The notes beneath the pieces are model-generated. The model had not been told where the DNA came from, made no database searches, and saw nothing but the letters and a program-made list of their open reading frames with translations. A program made the translations under genes and the position numbers. From Sphingomonas sp. LY54 (GTDB taxonomy: Bacteria; Pseudomonadota; Alphaproteobacteria; Sphingomonadales; Sphingomonadaceae), in assembly GCF_035594035.1 (NCBI RefSeq), contig NZ_CP141588.1, positions 1,633,501 to 1,697,500 on the forward strand: DNA of 64,000 bases. Direction: 5' to 3'. This document shows, piece by piece, positions 10,645-19,096 of this stretch; the stretch's first letter is position 1; each line of letters opens with the position of its first letter.

Positions 10645-10854
10645 AAGCGGTCGTCACTCTCCGAATCAAAAAGGTTGCACGCGGTCTCATACAGCGACCG
10701 CTAAAAAGCGATAAATACCATAAAATTAGGTTCGTCGCGAGAACTCTACCCGCGCCGTCGACGGGGCCCGATACCAGCGGCGATAACGACTTTCAAGCCG
10801 TAAAGGGCCGTTCGGGGCTTCCCTTGCCGCGCGCTGCGCCGGTAAAGCAAGGCC

Positions 10855-11412
10855 ATGTCGCGCTTCACCGTCAACGGCCAGCCCGTATCCTACCGGATGG
10901 ATCCGGATACGCCCCTGCTCTGGGCCCTGCGCGACGCTTCCAACCTCACCGGCACCAAATATGGCTGCGGCACCGGCCATTGCGGCGCCTGCATCGTCCA
11001 TATCGACGGCGCCGCCCGGCCGAGCTGCGTGGTCCGGATCGGCGACATCGAAGGCAGCTTCGTGACGACGATCGAGGGCCTCTCGCGCGATCGGTCCCAC
11101 CCGATCCAGCAGGCGTTCGTCGCCGAATCAGTGCCGCAATGCGGCTATTGCATTCCCGGCATGATCATGGCGGCCGCCGCCCTGATCGCCAAGAATGCGA
11201 ATCCGACCGATGCCGACATGGACGCCGCGATCACGAATCTGTGCCGCTGCGGCGTCTATCCCCGAATCCGCGGCGCGATTCGCCGCGCCGCCCGCGCCAA
11301 GGCCGGGCAGGAGCAGATCTCGGCCGCCCCGCCGCCCGGAATCGATCCCGCCGACGCCGCTCGCCAGGTGCCCTCGCTTCAAGCCCCCGCCGTTCGCCCC
11401 AGATCGGACTAG
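10855..11412 (+). CDS. (2Fe-2S)-binding subunit of a xanthine-oxidase-family dehydrogenase
   Basis: Electron-transfer subunit of a molybdenum hydroxylase such as an aldehyde or isoquinoline dehydrogenase. Of 185 residues, the N-terminal half is a plant-type ferredoxin fold with KYGCGTGHCGACIVH plus the fourth cysteine in RPSCVV. The C-terminal half is the four-helix [2Fe-2S] domain with CGYCIPGM and CRCGVYP, so all eight cluster cysteines are present. A Pro/Ala tail of about 35 residues follows. No molybdopterin subunit or Mo-cofactor gene lies on either side, so its partner must be elsewhere or it works alone. The stand-alone context is the unusual feature. Confidence 0.93.
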   Translation: MSRFTVNGQPVSYRMDPDTPLLWALRDASNLTGTKYGCGTGHCGACIVHIDGAARPSCVVRIGDIEGSFVTTIEGLSRDRSHPIQQAFVAESVPQCGYCIPGMIMAAAALIAKNANPTDADMDAAITNLCRCGVYPRIRGAIRRAARAKAGQEQISAAPPPGIDPADAARQVPSLQAPAVRPRSD

Positions 11413-11528
11413 CCTTTCCTTTCCAAAGGCTTGCAATCGAGTTCAGCAACGGCTCATCCTGCAGGGTGCACATGTCGCGGCATAGACCGGAGGCGGCTTT
11501 TCGCCTGACCGGGGAGTTGGAGACTTCG

Positions 11529-12407
11529 ATGCGTAGAGCGTTGATTGGACTTTTGATGGCAGCCACGATGGCGACCCCGGTCGCCGCGCAGACTGCCGAA
11601 CAGCCGCGTACTGCCAAGCAGCAGCGTGCGGTCGAACATTATCAGCGGCTCGAGCAGCGCAACCAGCAGCGTTACGGCAATGCCGAGCAGCGGGCCGCGG
11701 TGCGCCAGCAGCGCGACTCTGCTAGCCAGCAGCGCACGCAGCAGGCCGTGCCGGCGCCGCAGCGCCAGCGCAGCGCAGAAGCGCAGCAGCAGCAGCGCCA
11801 GCGTGGCGCCGAAGCGCAGCAGCAGCGCCGCGGTGAACGCCAGCAGCAGGCCCAGCGCGGCCAGCGTGACGGCAACCGCATCACCACCGGCTGGACCGGG
11901 CCGCGCAACGACCCGAACCTGCGCGAGCACCAGCGCCGCTACGACCGGACGGCACGCGAGAATGCGCTGCGCTACGGTACCGCGGAGCAGCGCCGCGAGG
12001 TGAGGCAGGATCGCCGCGAAGACCGGCGCGACTGGGGCAACGATCGTCGGGGCGACCGCCGCGGCGACTGGCGCAACGGCCGCAACGATTCGGGCCGGAA
12101 CTGGAACCGGAACTGGCGCAACGACAATCGCTACGACTGGCAGGGCTATCGTTATACGAACCGGAACATCTTCCGTCCCGGCCGCTATTACGCGCCCTAC
12201 CGCAACTACAATTACAGCCGCTTCTCGATCGGCCTGACGCTGGGCTCGGCTTTCTATGCCGACCGCTACTGGATCAGCGATCCGTGGCAGTATCGCCTGC
12301 CGCCGGCTTATGACGGCACCCGCTGGGTCCGTTATTACGACGACGTGCTACTGGTCGATCTCTACACCGGCGAAGTGGTCGACGTGATCTACGACTTCTT
12401 CTGGTAA
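11529..12407 (+). CDS. RcnB-like exported protein with Gln/Arg-rich region
   Basis: A 292-residue secreted protein: a signal peptide ends at VAAQT, followed by about 180 residues rich in Gln, Arg and Asn with degenerate QQR and RRGD repeats. The C-terminal RcnB-type domain carries WISDPWQYRLPP and the closing YYDDVLLVDLYTGEVVDVIY. RcnB of E. coli is a periplasmic protein affecting Ni/Co export; for these long Sphingomonad relatives the role is unknown. A ribosome-binding site (GGAG) precedes the ATG at 11529. A second, shorter relative lies at 14575. The repeats reflect low-complexity coding, not a DNA repeat array. Confidence 0.8.
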   Translation: MRRALIGLLMAATMATPVAAQTAEQPRTAKQQRAVEHYQRLEQRNQQRYGNAEQRAAVRQQRDSASQQRTQQAVPAPQRQRSAEAQQQQRQRGAEAQQQRRGERQQQAQRGQRDGNRITTGWTGPRNDPNLREHQRRYDRTARENALRYGTAEQRREVRQDRREDRRDWGNDRRGDRRGDWRNGRNDSGRNWNRNWRNDNRYDWQGYRYTNRNIFRPGRYYAPYRNYNYSRFSIGLTLGSAFYADRYWISDPWQYRLPPAYDGTRWVRYYDDVLLVDLYTGEVVDVIYDFFW

Positions 12408-12434
12408 GAAGCCGGCACGAAGCCTGACAGCGAA

Positions 12435-12467
12435 GCCCGGGGCGTCCGAACGACGTCCCGGGCTTTT
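12435..12467 (+). terminator. Terminator after the first RcnB-like gene
   Basis: A 12-bp stem (12435-12446 with 12452-12463) containing one G-U pair, loop CGAAC, followed by TTTT. It lies 27 bases after the stop codon. Confidence 0.8.
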
Positions 12468-12526
12468 CGCTTGTCAACGGGCGCAGACATGAAGCAGCAT
12501 CGCGCCTCCAGAACAGGGGTGTGTGC

Positions 12527-13798
12527 ATGTTGTCTCGCTTGGCCGTCGTCCTTTCGCTCGCAATTTCAGCCACTCCCGCCGCCGCCGAGACCGTGGTCGT
12601 CCACGCCGGGCGGCTGATCGCAGACCCCGCGAAGCCGGCTTCGGGGCCTTCGACCATCACCATCGTCGACGGTCGCATCACCGCGGTCGCTTCCGGCCTG
12701 ACGCCCGCCCCGGCCGGCGCGCGCCTCGTCGACCTTTCCGGCAAGACCGTCCTCCCAGGCCTGATCGACACCCACGTCCACCTCTCCGGCGATCCAGGCG
12801 GCGATTTCTGGCGGGAGGCCGTCGACACGGACGAATATGCAACCCTGGTGGGCGCCAAGAACGCCCGCATTACGGCGCTCGCCGGTTTCACGACCGTGCG
12901 CGACTGCGGCTCGGCGCCCGAGGTCGGGTTCGCCCTGCGCCGCGCGATCGCCGAGGACAAGATTGTCGGTCCCCGCGTCGTCGCGGCCGGCGCCGGCGTC
13001 TCCATCATCGGCGGCCATGGCGATATCACCGGCTTCCGGCCCGAAGTCGTCAACGCGCTCGCGGCTGGCAATACGTGCACCGGGGCCGCCGAATGCGCCG
13101 CCCGCGTCCGCGAGGCCTCGCGCGCCGGCGCCGATTTCGTCAAGATCACCGCCACCGGCGGCGTGCTATCGCAGCAGGCCCGCGGCCTGGGCCAGCATTT
13201 CACCGACGACGAGATGAAGGCGATCGTCGACACCGCCCATTCGCTCGGCCTCAAGGTCGCGGCGCACGCCCACAGCGCGCGCGGCGTCGAGGCTGCGGCG
13301 CGCGCGGGCGTCGATTCGATCGAGCACGGCACTTTCGCCGATGCCAAGGCGATCCAGGCGATGAAGGCCTCGGGGACCGTGCTGGTCCCGACCCTGATGG
13401 CCTATACGGGCATCCGCGAGACGCTGGAGAAGGGCGGCTTCACCCCGGCGGTGGCGGCCAAGGTCCGGATGACGCTGAACGAGGTCGGCAAGGCGGCCCG
13501 CGCCGCCCGTGCGGCGGGGATTCCGGTGGTGTTCGGAACCGACTCGGCGGTGTCCGAGCACGGCCGCAATGCCGAGGAGTTTGCCCAGCTCATCGAGAAG
13601 ACGGGCATGACGCCACGCGAGGCGCTCGTTTCCGCGACCACTTCCGCGGCGAAGCTGGTCGGCCTCGACGATCAGGTCGGCCGCATCGCGCCGGGCTATT
13701 CGGCCGACATCATCGCCGTCACCGGCGACCCGCTCGAGAATGTTCGCATCCTCGAAAAGGTCGATTATGTCATGGTGCGCGGCCGCACCGTCGATTGA
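12527..13798 (+). CDS. Amidohydrolase family protein (exported Xaa-Pro dipeptidase/imidazolonepropionase-like)
   Basis: A metal-dependent hydrolase of the amidohydrolase superfamily, 423 residues with a signal peptide ending AAAET. The barrel carries the metal-binding HxH in LIDTHVHLSG, a lysine in ADFVKITATGG (likely the bridging carbamylated Lys), His residues in AAHAHS and SIEHGTF, and the Asp in VFGTDSAV. The terminal beta-sandwich returns as RIAPGYSADIIAV. Start ATG 12527 is preceded by AGGGG; a GTG at 12521 is in frame. Such proteins hydrolyse cyclic dipeptides, prolidase-like substrates or organophosphates; the exact substrate is open. It is followed 10 bases later by the dioxygenase gene. 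Confidence 0.88.
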   Translation: MLSRLAVVLSLAISATPAAAETVVVHAGRLIADPAKPASGPSTITIVDGRITAVASGLTPAPAGARLVDLSGKTVLPGLIDTHVHLSGDPGGDFWREAVDTDEYATLVGAKNARITALAGFTTVRDCGSAPEVGFALRRAIAEDKIVGPRVVAAGAGVSIIGGHGDITGFRPEVVNALAAGNTCTGAAECAARVREASRAGADFVKITATGGVLSQQARGLGQHFTDDEMKAIVDTAHSLGLKVAAHAHSARGVEAAARAGVDSIEHGTFADAKAIQAMKASGTVLVPTLMAYTGIRETLEKGGFTPAVAAKVRMTLNEVGKAARAARAAGIPVVFGTDSAVSEHGRNAEEFAQLIEKTGMTPREALVSATTSAAKLVGLDDQVGRIAPGYSADIIAVTGDPLENVRILEKVDYVMVRGRTVD

Positions 13799-13808
13799 GC
13801 CGAAAAAC

Positions 13809-14447
13809 ATGTACAAGGCCGAGATCGGATCATGGGTTCGGGACCGGCTCGGCCGCACCCCGGGTGCGCTCAAGCTCCCTGCCACCGGCCTCGACATCTT
13901 CGTCGTGCCCGGCTTCCTCGATGCGGCGGAATGCGAAGCCCTGATCGCGTTGATCGACGTCGGCCGCCAGCCCTCGCAATTGCTCGCCGATCATCCCGAT
14001 CCCGAATTTCGGACCAGCGAGAGCTGCAACCTCGATCCGCGCAACCCCGCGGTGCAGGCGGTCGAAGCCAAGATCGCGGGCCTGATGGGCATCCAGCCCG
14101 CCCATGGCGAGACCATCCAGGGGCAGCGCTACGCCGTCGGGCAGCAGTTCAAGCCGCACCACGATTTCTTCTTCACCAGCGAGCCCTATTGGCCGGCACA
14201 GGAGAAGAATGGGGGCCAGCGCACCTGGACCGCGATGGTGTTCCTCAACAAGCCCGAGGCGGGCGGCCAGACCTTCTTTCCCAAGGCCGGCATCAAGGTG
14301 GCGCCGCGCCGCGGCAACCTCCTCGCCTGGAACAACCTCGATCCCGCAGGCGAGCCCAACGACCTTTCGGTCCACCAGGGCATGCCGGTCGAGGCCGGCG
14401 TGAAATATATCATCACGAAATGGTATCGCGAGCGCCCCTGGACGTGA
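13809..14447 (+). CDS. 2OG-Fe(II) oxygenase, prolyl 4-hydroxylase type
   Basis: A 212-residue soluble dioxygenase using 2-oxoglutarate and Fe(II). The double-stranded beta-helix core shows the iron ligands His117 and Asp119 in KPHHDFFF, and His189 in SVHQGMPV. The co-substrate lysine lies in KYIITKWYRE, and the P4H strand GGQTFFPKAGIKV is present. Family members hydroxylate prolines of protein or peptide substrates. It sits 10 bases after an exported amidohydrolase with prolidase-like features, so a joint role in proline-containing peptide metabolism is conceivable; that is inference from position. Confidence 0.9.
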   Translation: MYKAEIGSWVRDRLGRTPGALKLPATGLDIFVVPGFLDAAECEALIALIDVGRQPSQLLADHPDPEFRTSESCNLDPRNPAVQAVEAKIAGLMGIQPAHGETIQGQRYAVGQQFKPHHDFFFTSEPYWPAQEKNGGQRTWTAMVFLNKPEAGGQTFFPKAGIKVAPRRGNLLAWNNLDPAGEPNDLSVHQGMPVEAGVKYIITKWYRERPWT

Positions 14448-14574
14448 CCGCCCGCCTTTCTGGTTGCTGACCGACGCATTCGAGCACGGTTCAGTTCGTC
14501 CCTGTCACAAGCGGCTCATGTCGGCAGGGCCCCGGATGGTTCGAGGCTATGACCGACGCGTGAGAGTCCGTGTC

Positions 14575-15069
14575 ATGCGTAAACTGATCATCATGGGCCT
14601 GATGGCCGCCACCGTCCTTCCCGCCGCTGCCCCGGCAGCGGCCCAGTCCCGCGCCGAGATCCAGCGCGACCGCCGCGACGTGCGCGAGGAGCAGCGCGAT
14701 CTGCGCCAGGCGCAGCGCAGTGGCGATCGCCACGACATCCGCAGGGAGCGTCGCGACGTGCGCGAGGCGCGCCGCGAACTGCGCGAGGACCGGCAGGATC
14801 GCCGCGACTGGCGCCAGTATCGCCAGGGCAATCGCCAGCTCTATGCGCGCGGCCACTTTCGCTCGCCCTTCGCCTACCGGACCTTCCGTCCGGGGCTGGC
14901 GATCGGGAACGGCTATTACGGCTCGCGCTACGTGATCGCCGACCCCTATCGCTACCGCCTGCCGGCCGCGCGCCCGGGCCTGCGCTGGGTGCGGCATTAT
15001 GACGACGTCCTGCTGGTCGACGTCCGCCGCGGCCGGGTCGTCGAGGTGATCCGCAACTTCTTCTGGTAA
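14575..15069 (+). CDS. Short RcnB-like exported protein
   Basis: A 164-residue secreted protein: signal peptide (MRKLIIMGLMAATVLPAAA), an Arg/Asp/Glu-rich stretch of about 70 residues in RRDVREEQRDLRQ-style heptads that should form a charged coiled coil, then the RcnB-type C-terminal domain ending HYDDVLLVDVRRGRVVEVI. The last 25 residues closely match the gene at 11529, so the two are paralogues with different middle regions. A terminator follows at 15097. Function is unknown beyond the family link to periplasmic metal homeostasis. Confidence 0.8.
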   Translation: MRKLIIMGLMAATVLPAAAPAAAQSRAEIQRDRRDVREEQRDLRQAQRSGDRHDIRRERRDVREARRELREDRQDRRDWRQYRQGNRQLYARGHFRSPFAYRTFRPGLAIGNGYYGSRYVIADPYRYRLPAARPGLRWVRHYDDVLLVDVRRGRVVEVIRNFFW

Positions 15070-15096
15070 CGGCTCATCTCGCCCAGCGAGTGAAGG

Positions 15097-15126
15097 CGGC
15101 CCAGGGCGATGCTCCGGGCCGTTTTT
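15097..15126 (+). terminator. Terminator after the second RcnB-like gene
   Basis: Stem CGGCCC/GGGCCG (15097-15102 with 15116-15121) followed by TTTTT, 28 bases after the stop codon. Confidence 0.7.
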
Positions 15127-15197
15127 CGTTGCGGCGCTCGCTTGCCCGGCCCCGGCGCGCGTATTAGAAGGACAACACACAATCGGGAAGGATATCA

Positions 15198-17042
15198 ATG
15201 ACCTCGAAAGCGCCCCTGCTCGCGGCGACCGCGTGCATCTTGCTGCTCGCCGCCTGCGCCACCACCGATACGGCGCCCGCGCGGGACGCCGCTCCGGCAC
15301 CCGCTGCCACATCCGCGGCCAGCCAGGCGAGCGCTTCCGAGCAATTGCACGCTCTGTTCAAGCAGAGCGACGAGGACAATCTCCGCCGCAATCCGATCAA
15401 TGCCCTGTTCCGCGGCGACATGCGCTACGCCGACCAGCTCGGCGACGGCATCACCGACGCTTATTACAATGCCGAACGCGCGGCCGGCGAGAAGGAGCTG
15501 GCGCAGCTCGCGGCCATCGATCGCAGCGCACTCAACCCCACCGACCAGATCGCCTACGACGTCTTCCGCTCGCAGACCGAGATGGGCCTGCGCGCGCTCG
15601 CTCCGGACATGCTGGCGCTGACCGCGGTGCGGCCGATCGACCATTTCTTCGGCTTCCACACCTTCTATCCCGATCTCGCCTCGGGCCAGGGCGCGGCGCC
15701 CTTCAAGACGGTCAAGGACTATGAGGACAACCTCAAGCGCCACCACCAATATCCGGTGCTGATCGACCGCGCGATCGGCCGCTTCCGCGAGGGCATGCAG
15801 TCCGGCGTGGTCCAGCCCAAGCTGGTCGTCCAGAACATGGTCGACCAGCTCAACCTGCAGCTCAACCAGGGCGTCGAGGGCTCGACCTTCTACGGCCCGG
15901 TCAAGAAATTCCCCGACGGGATGTCCGCCGCCGATCAGGCGCGGCTGCGCGCGGCCCATGCCGCCGTCATCCGCGACGAGATCCGGCCGGCGCTGACGCG
16001 CCTGCGCGACTTTCTGAAGAACGAATATCTGCCGGTGTCGCGCGACGGCGTGGGTCTCGTCCACATGAAGGGCGGCCCGGCGCTCTACAATTTCCTGATC
16101 GAGCAGAATACGACGCTGCCGCTCACCGCCGACTATGTCCACAATCTCGGCCTCAGCGAGGTCGCCCGCATCCGCGGCGAAATGGAGACGATCAAGAACA
16201 AGGTCGGCTTCAAGGGGACGCTGGCGCAATTCTTCGAGCACATCCGCACCGACCCGAAGTTCAAGCCCGCGTCCAAGGAGTGGATGACCGCCCGCTATTA
16301 CGAGATCGGCAAGACCGTCGATTCGCGGATCGGCAAGCTCTTCTCGACCCTGCCCAAGACCGCGCTCGAGATCCGGCCGGTGCCGGATTATCGCGAGAAG
16401 ACCGATGCCGGCGGCTCGTACCAGTCGGGCACGCCGGACGGATCGCGCCCGGGCGTCTTCTACTACAACACCTACGATCTGCCGTCGCGGACGACGCCGG
16501 GGATGGAAACGCTCTACCTGCACGAGGGCGCGCCGGGGCACCATTTCCAGATCAGCCTCGCCCAGGAGAATGAGGCGCTGCCCAATTTCATGCGGTTCGG
16601 CGGCAACACCGCCTTCTCCGAGGGCTGGGGCCTCTACGCCGAGACCCTGTGGGACGAGCTCGGCATGGAAACCGACCCCTACCAGCGTTTCGGCGGCCTC
16701 GACGACGAGATGCTGCGCGCGATGCGGCTGGTGGTCGACAGCGGCATCCACGCCAAGGGCTGGACCCGCGATCAGGCGATCAAATACATGCTCGACAACA
16801 GTTCGATGGGCAAAACCGACGCCACCGCCGAGGTGGAGCGCTACATCGCGATTCCGGGCCAGGCGCTCGCCTACAAGATGGGCCAGCTCAAGATCCTCGA
16901 GCTGCGCGCCCGCGCCGAGAAGGCGCTCGGGCCCAAGTTCGATATCCGCGAGTTCCACGAGCGGGTGCTGATGACCGGCGCGCTGCCGCTCACCGCGCTG
17001 GAAAAGAAGATCGACGACTGGATCGCGACCAAGCAGGCCTGA
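15198..17042 (+). CDS. DUF885 family lipoprotein metallopeptidase (copy 1)
   Basis: A 614-residue predicted lipoprotein: signal sequence with lipobox LLAAC, an Ala/Pro/Ser linker, then a long helical zincin-like domain. The metal site is LYLHEGAPGHHFQIS (HEGxPGHH, around residue 440), with a second conserved acidic stretch SEGWGLYAE about 35 residues on. Members of this family are thought to be zinc peptidases acting in the envelope; no substrate is established. The gene is immediately followed by a paralogue with the same architecture, separated by 59 bases holding a perfect hairpin. Confidence 0.9.
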   Translation: MTSKAPLLAATACILLLAACATTDTAPARDAAPAPAATSAASQASASEQLHALFKQSDEDNLRRNPINALFRGDMRYADQLGDGITDAYYNAERAAGEKELAQLAAIDRSALNPTDQIAYDVFRSQTEMGLRALAPDMLALTAVRPIDHFFGFHTFYPDLASGQGAAPFKTVKDYEDNLKRHHQYPVLIDRAIGRFREGMQSGVVQPKLVVQNMVDQLNLQLNQGVEGSTFYGPVKKFPDGMSAADQARLRAAHAAVIRDEIRPALTRLRDFLKNEYLPVSRDGVGLVHMKGGPALYNFLIEQNTTLPLTADYVHNLGLSEVARIRGEMETIKNKVGFKGTLAQFFEHIRTDPKFKPASKEWMTARYYEIGKTVDSRIGKLFSTLPKTALEIRPVPDYREKTDAGGSYQSGTPDGSRPGVFYYNTYDLPSRTTPGMETLYLHEGAPGHHFQISLAQENEALPNFMRFGGNTAFSEGWGLYAETLWDELGMETDPYQRFGGLDDEMLRAMRLVVDSGIHAKGWTRDQAIKYMLDNSSMGKTDATAEVERYIAIPGQALAYKMGQLKILELRARAEKALGPKFDIREFHERVLMTGALPLTALEKKIDDWIATKQA

Positions 17043-17051
17043 TCCCTTGAA

Positions 17052-17077
17052 GCGCCGCTCCCGCCCGGGAGCGGCGC
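17052..17077. promoter_or_regulatory. Perfect 12-bp hairpin between the two DUF885 genes
   Basis: GCGCCGCTCCCG (17052-17063) pairs exactly with 17066-17077 across a 2-base loop. No T-run follows. In a bicistronic transcript it could stabilise the upstream message or set the ratio of the two products. Confidence 0.5.
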
Positions 17078-17101
17078 CCTCCCTTCGAAAGGTTCGCAGA
17101 C

Positions 17102-18916
17102 ATGAAGACCCTCGGCTTGCTCCTGTGCGGTGCCGCCACTTTGCTCGCCGGTTGCGCGCAGACCCCCGCAACCGTCGCACCCGCCACGGCCGCCGCCGCG
17201 GAGAGCCCGTCGCAGGCGCTCGCCGCTTTGTTCGCCGCGAGCGACCAGGGCAATCTCGAGCGCAACCCGGTCGCCGGCCTCTACCGCGGCGACATGCGCT
17301 ATGCCGACCGCTACGGCGACTATGTCAGCGACGCTTATTATGACGCCGAGCGCAAGGCGGCGCGCAGCGAGCTTGCCGCGCTCGCCCGCATCGATCGCGA
17401 GGCGCTCTCGCCCAGCGAGCGGGTCTCCTACGACGTGTTCAAATGGCAGCGCGAGATCGACCTGCGCGGGCTCGAAGGCGAGATCTTCCTCGCCAGCGCG
17501 GTCCGGCCGATCGATCATTTCCGCGGCTTCCACGCCAATTTCGCAGAATTGAGCTCGGGCGAGGGCGTCGCGCCCTACAAGACGGTCGCCGATTATGAGA
17601 ACGGCCTGAAGCGCGTGCCCGATTTCGTGCGCATGGTCGACGGATCGATCGCGCGGATGAAACAGGGCATCGCCGCCGGCATCGTCCAGCCGAAGCTGGT
17701 GATGGACAATGTCGTCGAACAACTCGACGCGATGCTCGTCGAGGGCGTCGAGGGCAGCAGCTTCTACCGCCCCGCCGCCAACTTCCCGGCCGAGATCCCT
17801 GCCGCCGGCCAGGCCCGGCTCAAGGCCGCTTATGCCGCGACGATCCGCGACGACATCCGGCCGGCGCTGACCCGGCTGCGCGACTTCATCAAGACGGACT
17901 ATCTGCCGCAGGCCCGCACGAGCGTCGGCCTCGGCGACATGAAAAGCGGGCCCGCGCTCTATTCCTATCTGGTCGAGACCAGCACCACGACCAAGATGAC
18001 ACCCGACCAGATCCACAGGATCGGGCTCGACAACGTCGCCTTGATCCATGCCGAAATGGAGGAGGTGAAGGCGCAGGTCGGCTTCAAAGGCACCCTCAAG
18101 GAATTCTTCGAGCACATCCGCACCGATCCGAAATTCAAGCCGGCCTCGCGCGAGGCGCTGCAGCAGGGCTATGTCGCGATCGGCAAGCGCCTCGACGCTA
18201 CTCTGCCCAGGCTCTTCTCGACTTTGCCCAGGGCGCCGCTCGAGATCCGCCCCGTGCCCGCCCTCACCGAGAAGGGCGCCGCCCGCGGCTCCTACAATCC
18301 CGGTACGCCGGACGGATCGCGGCCCGGCGTCTTCTATTTCAACGCCTACGATCTGCCGTCGCGCACCACGCCCGGCATGGAGACGCTCTATCTCCACGAA
18401 GGCGCGCCCGGACACCATTTCCAGATCAGCCTCGCGCAGGAGAATGAAGCGCTGCCCAACTTCCAGCGTTTCGGCGGCAACACCGCCTATGTCGAAGGCT
18501 GGGGCCTCTATGCCGAGACTTTAGGCAAGGAACTCGGCGTCTACACCGATCCCTACCAATATTTCGGCTATCTCGATTCGCAGCTGTTCCGCGCGATACG
18601 GCTGGTCGTCGACACCGGCATCCATTCCAAGGGCTGGAGCCGCGACCAGACGATCCGGTATATCCTCGACAACAGCTCGCGCGGCCGCAGCAACGCTACC
18701 GCCGAGACCGAGCGCTACATCGCGATGCCAGGCCAGGCGCTGGCCTACAAGATCGGCCAGCTCAAGATCAGCGAGCTGCGCGCCCGCGCGGAGCAGGCGC
18801 TTGGGCCTCGTTTCGATATTCGCGAATTCCACGAGCAGGTGCTTGGCACCGGCGCGCTGCCGCTGGCGGTGCTGGAGACCAAGATCGACGACTGGATCGC
18901 CAGCAAGCGCGGCTAA
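17102..18916 (+). CDS. DUF885 family lipoprotein metallopeptidase (copy 2)
   Basis: A 604-residue paralogue of the preceding gene with lipobox LLAGC, the same HEGAPGHHFQIS metal motif and a matching VEGWGLYAE acidic segment. Long identical stretches, for example GTPDGSRPGVF and DLPSRTTPGMETLYLHEG, show a tandem duplication within the lineage, while the N-terminal two thirds have diverged more. Both keep the catalytic residues, so both are probably active in the periplasm or outer membrane. No terminator with a T-run was seen downstream, where a GAACCGG/CCGGTTC hairpin lies at 19040. Confidence 0.9.
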   Translation: MKTLGLLLCGAATLLAGCAQTPATVAPATAAAAESPSQALAALFAASDQGNLERNPVAGLYRGDMRYADRYGDYVSDAYYDAERKAARSELAALARIDREALSPSERVSYDVFKWQREIDLRGLEGEIFLASAVRPIDHFRGFHANFAELSSGEGVAPYKTVADYENGLKRVPDFVRMVDGSIARMKQGIAAGIVQPKLVMDNVVEQLDAMLVEGVEGSSFYRPAANFPAEIPAAGQARLKAAYAATIRDDIRPALTRLRDFIKTDYLPQARTSVGLGDMKSGPALYSYLVETSTTTKMTPDQIHRIGLDNVALIHAEMEEVKAQVGFKGTLKEFFEHIRTDPKFKPASREALQQGYVAIGKRLDATLPRLFSTLPRAPLEIRPVPALTEKGAARGSYNPGTPDGSRPGVFYFNAYDLPSRTTPGMETLYLHEGAPGHHFQISLAQENEALPNFQRFGGNTAYVEGWGLYAETLGKELGVYTDPYQYFGYLDSQLFRAIRLVVDTGIHSKGWSRDQTIRYILDNSSRGRSNATAETERYIAMPGQALAYKIGQLKISELRARAEQALGPRFDIREFHEQVLGTGALPLAVLETKIDDWIASKRG

Positions 18917-19039
18917 CCACCCTTGGCCGCGCCGCGCCAGAGGCGGCGACGCGGCCGATGCGGTGCAGAGCGCCGATCATCAGTCCGAAAGGGGTGGACC
19001 GCAGCGGGAAACGCGCGACCGCGCCCGCGGTTGCCATAC

Positions 19040-19055
19040 GAACCGGCCCCGGTTC
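19040..19055. repeat. Inverted repeat in the gap between the DUF885 and lysS genes
   Basis: GAACCGG CC CCGGTTC is a perfect 7-bp stem with a 2-base loop in the 180-base space between convergent genes. It lacks a T-run on either strand. It may end transcription poorly or simply separate the two units. Confidence 0.4.
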
Positions 19056-19096
19056 GATCCCCGGAAGACTGTGGCTTTTCGGCCGCTACCGGCCGG

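Noticed and set aside
11640..11860. A possible tandem repeat or CRISPR-like array
   Set aside because: The CAGCAGCGC-type repetition encodes the Gln/Arg-rich stretch of the RcnB-like protein, is degenerate, in frame and without spacer structure.
18961..19075. Possible tRNA gene
   Set aside because: Only a T-arm-like GGTTCGATCCCC is present. The T-stem has a C-C mismatch, no seven-base acceptor stem or anticodon loop could be drawn, and the same bases form a separate inverted repeat.
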